A DNA stretch of 64,000 nt from Aquila chrysaetos chrysaetos (lineage: Eukaryota; Chordata; Aves; Accipitriformes; Accipitridae). The DNA lies in NCBI RefSeq assembly GCF_900496995.4, contig NW_024470384.1, positions 1 to 64,000 of the forward strand. The letters are read 5' to 3'. A model generated the notes under the pieces. It ran no database searches. It saw nothing but the letters and a program-made list of their open reading frames with translations, and was not told where the DNA came from. Positions 56,067-64,000 of this stretch are shown in pieces. The position numbers were made by a program, and so were the translations under genes. The stretch's first letter is position 1; each line of letters begins with the position of its first letter.

Positions 56067-58047
56067 AGGACAGCGGCAGGACGCAGATAAAAAACGGGGA
56101 CGGTCCTCAGGACAGGAAGGAATAGAATACAAGCAGGGAGCGGGACAAAGGGATACAGCGAGAAACGACGGGACAGGAAGCAAGACAGAGCGACAGACAA
56201 GAACAATGACAACGAGAGCGCGCGCCCCAGAGAGAGAGCCAGAGACCGCGAGAAGCACAGGGGGTTGGGGAATTTAGAAAGAGAAGTATCAGGAGCCCTG
56301 CAGAGAGAGGGAGGGTGAATAAAAAAGGGGCAGGAAGCAGCACAAAGGGTCAGAGAGAGCAAGAGATGAACAGGAAGGAGGACAGGGGACAGTGAGATCC
56401 AGAATGACAAAAAATAAACAGCAACAGCGAGCAAGACAAAGGGATAGAGAGAGAAAGAGAAAGTAGGAAGACGAGAGATAGGAAGGCAGGGACACAGAGC
56501 GGCACGTACAGGCGCAGAGAGGAAAAGAACACCAGGGAACGGGCCAGAGAAATTGGGAGGCGGGGAAAGAGGCGGATGCAGATCAGGACAAGGAGACCGA
56601 AAAGGAAAAAACAGGGACTGGCTGCAGGACAAAGGTGGGGGGGGGCGGTGGGGGGGGGAAGATGGAGAGGGAGCAGGACAAGAACGCAGAGAGAAAAAGG
56701 AAGGGGGGCAGTGAACGAGAGAGAGAAAGGGGGAGAGGAAGAGGGAGCAGGACAAGAGAATAGCCAGAAGAGGAGAGGTACAGGGAAGCAAAAAAAAAAA
56801 AAAAAAAACCCCCAAAAAAACCCCAAACCAAACCAACCCCCAAACGTCACAGCAGCATGGGAAAGCAAGGGGCCAGGAGAGGGGGAGGGAGGGACCGGGA
56901 CGCACAAGAGGAGCGGACAGGGCCCGAGGGCCCAGGACCTCACCACAGCTCTCGCTCTTGAGCTGCCAGGAGACCTTGCCAGCTCAGGACGCTTCTTTCT
57001 CCTTCTCTCCTCCCTTCCTCTTCTGTAACTCCAGTCGCTTGGCTGTCCTCCACATAACGGAACACGCGAGTGTCTCACGGCTCTTACGAGATGAGGCCTC
57101 CTAGACACGTAGCCTCGCTCGCTCGCTACGTGGCCGTACCCCGCTGCCGGTCATGCATACGGACCCTGGCGGTCTGACCTGCTGTGGACTACGAGGAGGG
57201 ATCCTTCCACACCCGGAGAGGCAGGCTCTCTCTTGCTGCAGCGTGAGGCAGCTGCCGGCCAGTCGGCCTTCCGTTTTCTTCTTCTTTACCCTTCTGTGGC
57301 CTCTCCAGCTTCAGCAGCTCCTGCCCACAGCCAGTAAGCGCTCCGCCTGTCCCTCTGCGCTCCCGCGCCGCGAGGAGAGGGAGGCCAGGCAGAGACAGCC
57401 CACGCAAGCCTGAGGCTGCTGCTTTCAACGGCATCCCCGGGGGACGAAGGGACAACCGCACCCACAGCGTGGCCTCTGGGAGAGGGAAAGAGGCAGCAGT
57501 GACCGTTATTACCGCTGCTCGACCCTGGCCGGAGCCCCCTCCTTCCGCAGGGGCTTCCGCAGACGCCGCTCGTTCCCCGTGCCGCTGCTAGCGGCACCCA
57601 CGTTGAGGGAGACTCGAGAATACCGCAGGGCCGGCTTGCTGCCCTCACGACAGGGCTCGGGGGCTGCCTGCGGACACAGCACAGGCTCCAGGGGAGGGGC
57701 TGGAGCTGGGGGCAGCCGCACGGGCCGAGCGGGGCCGGGGGAGCTCTGGCGACTCGGGGAGGCGCCCGCTGGCCGCGCGCCTCCGTCCCCTCTTCCCTTC
57801 TACCGGCGGCTCTCGGAGAACTCCCCGGCGCTGCCCTGGCCCGGCTCGCCTCCGGCGGACCAGGAGCCTGCCGCAGTGGCCGCTTCGCAGCTTCCCGGCC
57901 CGGCAGCCCCGGGCGGCCAGCGGCCAGGAGGCACCCCCCGCCCCCGCCCCCGCCGGAGGGGATCGCTCGCCTCACCCGCGGTCCCGGCGCTCGCCCGCTG
58001 CCGCCGAGACCCGCGCCCTGCGCACCGCCACGCGGCTCCCGGGGACC

Positions 58048-58119
58048 GCGCATGCGCCGGAGGGGCCGGAGCCGGCGCGCGAACGCCGGGCTGCCCCACG
58101 CGCAGGACGGCGCATGCGC
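58048..58119. promoter_or_regulatory. Two NRF1-type palindromes
   Basis: Exact GCGCATGCGC at 58048-58057 and 58110-58119. Copy 1 keeps only one exact site in the matching interval. Confidence 0.7.
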
Positions 58120-58305
58120 CCGGGAGGCGCGTCCGCACGGCTGGTCGGGGAGCGGGCGCAGCGGGAAGCCCGCGGAAAACCACGCGAAACCGGCGACGCT
58201 CCTGAGTCTGAGCCGGTCGGACTCCGGGGGCCGCGGCGGCGGCAGCAGCGAGGACTACGCCGCGCCCGAGAGCCACGCTGCTGCCCGGCCGCCGAGTCCG
58301 CGAAA

Positions 58306-58325
58306 ACTACAGCTCCCGGCATGCC
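58306..58325 (+). promoter_or_regulatory. ZNF143/STAF-type site, duplicate copy
   Basis: ACTACAGCTCCCGGCATGCC on the plus strand, identical to the minus-strand site at 34136-34155. Confidence 0.75.
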
Positions 58326-59220
58326 CCGGGAGGCAGCCCGCCCTGCTGCCTGACCCCGCGGGGACGCCGCTTCCGTTTCCGCCCACCCCCACGCCGGCGC
58401 AGCCGCAGTCCCCGCCGAGCCCCCAGCGCGGCTCCGTGCAGCTCTGGCGCGCTCCCGCCGCCGCCGCTCCGGCACGGCGCGGCCCCCCCCGCCCGGCTGC
58501 GGCTCGGGGCAGCGCCCGCGCCGCCTCCCGCTCCTTCACGGCGCCCCCCCCCCGCCCCTGCGCTCGCACTCCCGCCGCCTCCTCCTCCTCTCCCCCACTC
58601 TCTCCCCCCCCTCCCCCTGCTTCTCTGTTCATCTCCCCCTCCGCCTCCTCTCCTCGGGCGCGGCCCCCCCGCCGGCTGACGGCTGGGGCAGCGCCCGCCG
58701 CCGGCCGCTCCGCCCGCCCCTCCCCGCCCGGCTGCGGCTCGGGCATCGCCCGCGCGCGCTCCGCGCGGCGCGGGCCCCCCAACCCGCTGCCGCTCCGTGG
58801 TCCGACACGGACCCGCTCTGTCCTCCTCGGGGTTTTCCCCGGGACCCGCCCGGGCGATTGCGCAGCCCCCGCCACGGGGCCCGCGCCCGACCCCCCCCCC
58901 TCGGCCGACGTGCTCCCAGCCCCCCTGTGAGGCCCCCCCCGCCCCCCCCCCCCCGGCCTCGGCACGGGCGGCCCCCACCTCCCCCGGGCCACCCCCCGCC
59001 TGGACGTTCGCGGTCCGAGGGGCGCCCGGCCCCGCTCACCTTCTCCCGAGGGGCCAGCCGCAGCCCGGCCACTGCTCTGCTCCTGCCTGGGCTCCCACCG
59101 GCCCTGCCGCGGCCCCTCCCCCGGCAGCCCCCCCCCTTTCCAGGGAGGGGCCGTCGCCATCAGCCTCACTGCCCGCACCTGGGGCTCCTCCAGCCCCGGC
59201 CCGCAGCTGTGGTACCGAAA

Positions 59221-60554
59221 AGCCGCAATCAAACTCTGAACAACCATGGGAAGTTAAGAAGCAGCGCTTCGTTTATGGAATGAAAGGTGTCAAGAGTCAT
59301 CTTATTTTGAAGAGTTGTTAACTGGGGTAAAACTACAGATTTTAATACCCATCTTATTTTCCTTCTAAGACTTGGCAATTGCCAGGTATCTTCTTTTCGA
59401 TTACCCAGGTCCACCATCGAGGCCACAAGGGAGATTTCTTCAGAGAGAGGAAGAGTTATTAAGTCTGAAGTCCATTATTTGCTTTTGTCCTTCGTGAAAA
59501 GGTGAGTGGATCATGTATCATCACTATTCACCCAAACAGTTAACCCTAAACTTTTCACCTGTCCTTTAATACAGTCAATTCCAAGCTAATTTTTTTCCAT
59601 CATTAAGAGGGGACCCAGGATCATTTAAAATGTTATTATACTTTCTACAAATACATCCCCCATCTTAGAGCTTTAGCTACTAGAGAAAGTCTTTGGATTT
59701 GGGGGTCAGAGGAGTTGCAAGTATAAACTTTCATACCGTTCTGTTCAGGATGTGTGATTTTTCTCCGTTTGTCTAAACCGATCTAAATTTCCATAGATGG
59801 TCCTGACTCTGGGTGGATCTAACAAGGATCCTGGAACTCCAGTAAATTCTAAACATCGTTTTAGATTTTAAATAGGATCCCGAGCTCCTTTTTGCACTTG
59901 TCTCTACGGTTTTGGCAACTGACAGCCCCACGGGGTGTTTGTACAAGTTGCTCCCTGAGGGCGATAAATTAATTCTTTTGTCCGTGAGGTGGATGGTTTG
60001 GTAATGTTATTATTCAAAATGCTATAATTCCTTCTTTCAAATTGAAAAAAATAATTGCCTTTTAAATCCATCCAGTTTAATTTGCTAAAATGATTCTCAT
60101 CGTTCTACGTCTTTTCTCAAGTTTTGGTTAAATTCAATGTCAGTATTCTCCACGGAACTAGATTTTCATCTGACTTTGGAATCGGAAGGCAGGCTGTTAT
60201 CGAGGTTAAATTTTGTGTCTTTACAAAACTTTGAATCAATTGCAAAACTAGGTTTTATTTTTTTTAATCAAAGTTACAAGAACGGTGAATATCAAGATTA
60301 ATAGCTCAGACAATAATTGTTTCATTTTGTTTACCTTGCGTTTAGAACCCCTCGAAAAAAATACTTAAACCCTGTAACACACAAAAAGATTACTGCCCTT
60401 GGCAATACTCCTAATAGCAACCCCAATATTATAAACTTTACACAATTGTTTTCCCAAATAGATAACGTGAAACTTACTTGGAGGTTTTCAGTTTCAAAGG
60501 GCCAGTTTCTTTAGACTTCCAATTTCCTGTTGGTGCTTTCTGTATTCTTGAATA
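59221..60554 (-). other. AT-rich stretch left of ERV-C pol; possible decayed env or LTR
   Basis: Composition changes sharply from the CpG island to AT-rich DNA. It precedes ERV-C pol in the position where its env and 3' LTR would lie, but I could not find an env motif, a polypurine tract or LTR ends. Confidence 0.3.
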
Positions 60555-60928
60555 ATGAAGCCAAGGTTCTTCTCCCAGACCTTTACTGCTGTAAGTGTTG
60601 TTAAAATGACTCGATATGGTCCTTGCCGCTTCTCAGCGATTTTATATATATTCCATCTCCGGGTCGGAAGGGATGCGCTGCTACGTCCAATTCTAAGGGT
60701 CCAGCTGCGGAGACATACTGACGAAGTTCTTGAAAAGAATTGCTTAAAGAAATCATAACACCTTTTAAAAACATATCTCCAAAGGCACTCAAGGTACGCA
60801 GAACATAGGACTCTTGATACGGTCTTTCATATAACATTGCATAATGACTTAAATTTTCTTTCTCTTCTGGCTATACTCTGATTCTTAATAGAGCCATCGG
60901 TAAGGCTTTAACCCATGTGAGTGAGGTT

Positions 60929-61205
60929 TCCTGACAAATTTTACTCAACTGTTGCTTAAGGCTATAGTTCATTCATTCTTCCCCCCCGCCCCCCGCCGCT
61001 TGCTTGTGGTCCATATGGGGTGTGATAGTCTCAACCTCTAGATAATACTTTGCTCAACTTGTCTCATAATCTTTGCTATACAATGAGGGCCATTGTCAGA
61101 TGACATTCTTACGGGCACCCCATATTTTGGTATTACGTCTTTGAGCAAGACTTTGACTACTTCTCTCGCTTTGTTGGTGCGACAAGGGAAAGCCTCGGGC
61201 CACCC
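60929..61205. repeat. 277-bp sequence repeated across the gap, left copy
   Basis: It starts TCCTGACAAATTTTACTCAA and ends GGGCCACCC at the N run. The same 277 bp restarts right after the gap at 61706-61982, with about five substitutions and no indel that I can see. It is integrase-core sequence of ERV-C. Confidence 0.9.
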
Positions 61206-61705
61206 NNNNNNNNNNNNNNNNNNNNNNNNNNNNNNNNNNNNNNNNNNNNNNNNNNNNNNNNNNNNNNNNNNNNNNNNNNNNNNNNNNNNNNNNNNNNNNN
61301 NNNNNNNNNNNNNNNNNNNNNNNNNNNNNNNNNNNNNNNNNNNNNNNNNNNNNNNNNNNNNNNNNNNNNNNNNNNNNNNNNNNNNNNNNNNNNNNNNNNN
61401 NNNNNNNNNNNNNNNNNNNNNNNNNNNNNNNNNNNNNNNNNNNNNNNNNNNNNNNNNNNNNNNNNNNNNNNNNNNNNNNNNNNNNNNNNNNNNNNNNNNN
61501 NNNNNNNNNNNNNNNNNNNNNNNNNNNNNNNNNNNNNNNNNNNNNNNNNNNNNNNNNNNNNNNNNNNNNNNNNNNNNNNNNNNNNNNNNNNNNNNNNNNN
61601 NNNNNNNNNNNNNNNNNNNNNNNNNNNNNNNNNNNNNNNNNNNNNNNNNNNNNNNNNNNNNNNNNNNNNNNNNNNNNNNNNNNNNNNNNNNNNNNNNNNN
61701 NNNNN
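61206..61705. other. Assembly gap of 500 N, probably with no missing sequence
   Basis: The gap is flanked by two copies of the same 277 bp in the same orientation. The simplest reading is that two contig ends (or haplotypes) overlap and were not merged. Confidence 0.9.
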
Positions 61706-61982
61706 TCCTGACAAATTTTACTCAACTGTTGCTTAAGGGTATAGTTCATTCATTCTTCCCCCCCGCCCCCCGCCACTTGCTTGTGGTCCATATGGGGTGT
61801 GATAGTCTCAATCTCTAGATAATACTTTGCTCAACTTGTCTCATAATCTTTGCTATAAAATGAGGGCCATTGTCAGATGACATTCTTACGGGCACCCCAT
61901 ATTTTGGTATTACCTCTTTGAGCAAGACTTTGACTACTTCTCTCGCTTTGTTGGTGCGACAAGGGAAAGCCTCGGGCCACCC
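61706..61982. repeat. 277-bp sequence repeated across the gap, right copy
   Basis: Right-hand copy of 60929-61205; ERV-C continues normally beyond it with AGTGAAGATATC. Confidence 0.9.
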
Positions 61983-64000
61983 AGTGAAGATATCAACTAA
62001 AACTAGGATATATCCTTCTTTTCAAGGCAGTTCTATAAAATCAATTTGCTAATATTCCCCTAAAAAATTTCCTTATTTAATAATTCCAAAGATAATCTTA
62101 TTACTGATTTGGGGATCGTTTTATACGTAAATTTCACATCCGCTTATAATCGTTTAAACAATCTTTGTCATGTTTTACCTTCTGTTCCCCAATATACTTT
62201 GTTATGTTCAGCTCGGGCAATTTCTCTTATTATTGTGGGCGGGACTATTATTTGACCTGTCGGTGTTACAGCCTGTCCTGTTTCATTTTGTTAGCCTGCA
62301 ATCTAACAATTAATTCTTCGTCTTTTTCGTTCTAATTTCGAGTTTCTTTAGGCAATTTTATACTTTTCTCTGGAACTAGTGCTAGGATGCCTTTTTCTGC
62401 AGCCTCTTTAGCAGCTTTATCGGCCAGTCGGTTACCTGCGTTAGGAACAGTCTTACCCAACTGATGTGCTTTACAGTGCATTATCGTGGCTGCTGTTGGT
62501 TTTTGAACGGTTTCTAACAATTTCAGTATCTGTTCTGCATGCTGAATGGCGGCTCCTTGTGCAGATAAGAGTCCTCTTTCTCTCCGTTATCGCTCCATGT
62601 GCACGTACTACTCCGAAAGCATACTTTGAGTCTGTCCAAATGTTGACTCGCTTTCCTTGACTTAGTTCCAGAGCTCGAGTGAGAGCTATCAGTTCAGCCT
62701 TTTGGGCAGATATCATCGAGGGCAAAGTTCGCAACGCAATTACCTCCTCGGTAGTTATTGTCTATCTCGATAAACGTTTTCCTTCACAGATGAAACAGCT
62801 TCCGTCGGTATATAGTTCCCAATCTGTTACTTCTAGTGGCACATCTCAGAGATCCGGTCGGCAGGAGTAAACTCTTTCGATTGTCTGCAAGCAGTCGCGT
62901 TCCAGTTCTCCTTTAACTCGATCGGTTGTTGAAAACGCAACAGGGTTAACGGTGGTACGAGTTTTTAAGTAAACATCATCTTGTTCCGGCAACACCACTT
63001 GGTATTTCAGCATTCTGCGAGGGGATAACCAAGGCCCCCCCTTTCTGTTTTAGCACAACAGTTATCATATGGGAAACACACAGTAATCCTTTGTCCTCAG
63101 GTGAACTTACGAGCTTCCTGGATCAGTAGCACAGTTGCAGCGACGGCTCTCCGACGACCAGAGCATCCCAGACTCACGTGATCTCATCGCTTCGAGAAGT
63201 AGGCCACAGCTCGCCCACTTGGCCCTAAATATTGGGCCGGGATACCCAGAGCTATACCTCTTCTTTCACGAGTAAAAAGTTCAAATGTCTTTGTGAGATC
63301 TGGCAGGCCTAGGGCTGGCACCCCCGTTACAGCCTGTTTCGATTCTTTGAAAGTGGCTTTCTCGGCATCAGTCCAATCCATTGCTTGAGGTTTTGAGCTG
63401 CTCGTATAAAGGTCGGACCAGCAAGCCGCAATTGATAATCTACAGGTGACACCACTCAACCATTCCCGGAAATGCTCGTCATTAATTTTTTTTTGGTCTT
63501 AGGTTCGGGGAGACGACAGATTGCCTCTTTTCTCTCAGCTCCTAATTGTCTCTGTCCTTCTAGGATTTTAACACTCAAATAAGTGTCTTCTTTCTGGGTT
63601 CTTTGGCTTTTTTCTTTTGACACTCGATATCCACCGATTCCCAAAAAGTTCAAAAAGTTAACAGTTAACTTTGTGCATTGTTCTTCCACCTCAGCTACAA
63701 TTAACAGATCATCCCTATATTTCAACAAGATTTCTTGATTATTTTCTTTCTTCCAAATCTCTCATTCTTGTGCCAATGGATTTCCAAAAATGGTAAGACT
63801 ATTCTTAAAGCCTTGAGGCAAGACTGTCCACGTATAGTGTGTTTTTCTCCCAGTCTCAGGCTTTTCCCATTCAAAAGCAAAAAGCTCTTGACTATTGGGA
63901 TCCAAGGGAATACAGAAAAAGGCATCTTTTCAGCCTAACGCTGTGAACCGTTCTCGTCTCTCTGTCAGGGTTGTTAACAAAGTATAAGGATTTGCTACTA

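Larger units (their letters stand above)
56067..58492 (-). repeat. Segmental duplication, copy 2, proximal part right of ERV-D
   Basis: Reverse complement of about 33970-36413. Matching landmarks are the purine-rich tract (56070-56950), GAGGAGGGATCCTTCCACACC near 57195, two NRF1 cores (58048-58057, 58110-58119) and the ZNF143-type site (58306-58325). Similarity to copy 1 ends near 58492, where copy 1 has its G-run edge. Confidence 0.9.
57600..59220. promoter_or_regulatory. CpG island of duplication copy 2 and its flank
   Basis: CpG-dense from about 57600 to 59220, longer than in copy 1 because the block 58492-59220 is not shared. That flank is very rich in CCCC and CGCC. Open frames here encode Pro/Ala/Arg strings on both strands and I do not accept them as genes. 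The factor sites listed separately suggest a constitutive promoter. Confidence 0.6.
60555..64000 (-). pseudogene. ERV-C: decayed gammaretrovirus-like pol, running off the window
   Basis: Minus-strand pol pieces occur in order: RT at the window end (63925-63456; KYRDDLLIVAE in place of YVDD, then a thumb with VSKEKSQ), RT connection (63459-63184; WTDAEKATFKESKQA, PALGLPDLTKTFELF), RNase H (about 62870-62332; AQKAELIALTRALELSQG, TDSKYAFGVV, HCKAHQLGK, GNRLADKAAKEA), integrase core (about 62050-60900; interrupted by the gap) and C-terminal domain (60837-60601; HPFRPGDGIYIKS). It is related to ERV-D pol (shared QKAELIAL and IWTDSKYAFGVV) but more decayed. Frames change repeatedly, so it is dead. 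Confidence 0.8.

Noticed and set aside
58052-58930. 292-codon Pro/Ala/Arg frame in the CpG island
   Set aside because: No domain, an equivalent frame exists on the other strand, and indels between the duplicate copies break it.

Overview
The window looks like a piece of a bird nuclear genome. The evidence is a 5'-truncated CR1 LINE ending in the typical avian 3' tail (about 8890-9120), several fragments of an avian ERVL-type LTR, and gammaretrovirus-like endogenous retroviruses (ERVs) of the kind common in birds, all set among very GC-rich blocks with CpG islands. The assembly is patchy, with three 500-N gaps (24686-25185, 47594-48093, 61206-61705) and one 25-N gap (22552-22576). This suggests a repeat-rich chromosome such as a microchromosome, a subtelomere or the W.

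Left part (1-19.7 kb). The only convincing host protein gene is an intronless class A GPCR of the apelin-receptor family on the minus strand (5674-6741), in a large CpG island, with a poly(A) signal 24 nt past its stop. To its right come the CR1, a small GAGCCGA-type minisatellite (10.66-10.93 kb), a broken retroelement gag-like ORF split by a 305-bp solo LTR with a perfect 6-bp target duplication, and a 3.7-kb GC-rich 45-bp satellite (15.14-18.88 kb) in the opposite orientation to the small minisatellite.

Middle part (19.7-33.75 kb). ERVL LTR fragments are followed by two nearly identical minus-strand pol pseudogenes of one gammaretrovirus-like family (ERV-A, 22.58-24.69 kb; ERV-B, 31.7-33.74 kb). 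ERV-B also keeps a frameshifted env and a 3' LTR. Its 5' end is cut off at a microhomology junction.

Right part (33.9-64 kb). A GC-rich, promoter-bearing segment of about 2.7 kb occurs as an inverted pair (33.97-36.68 kb plus; 58.49-56.07 kb continuing at 48.35-48.09 kb minus), with a more diverged third copy at 45.8-47.0 kb. The pair shares ZNF143-type and NRF1-type sites. A minisatellite of RFX X-box and NRF1 motifs lies at 45.1-45.5 kb and again, inverted, at 47.3-47.6 kb. A nearly complete plus-strand provirus (ERV-D, 48355-56066) sits inside the minus copy. It has two LTRs, a 4-bp AGGA target duplication, a tRNA-Arg-type primer binding site, gag and pol, and almost no env; the other copy supplies the empty site. 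A further decayed minus-strand pol (ERV-C) fills 60.5-64.0 kb.

The most unusual signal is in the ERV-D leader. It is an array of about 14 small hairpins with the geometry of a tRNA T-arm (5-bp stem, 7-nt loop TTAGAGT). The stems differ but stay paired, and the array lies just downstream of the tRNA primer binding site. None of the ERV genes looks intact. Host genes between 34 and 48 kb are uncertain; the best candidate is a set of three phased exons at 41.07-41.89 kb.
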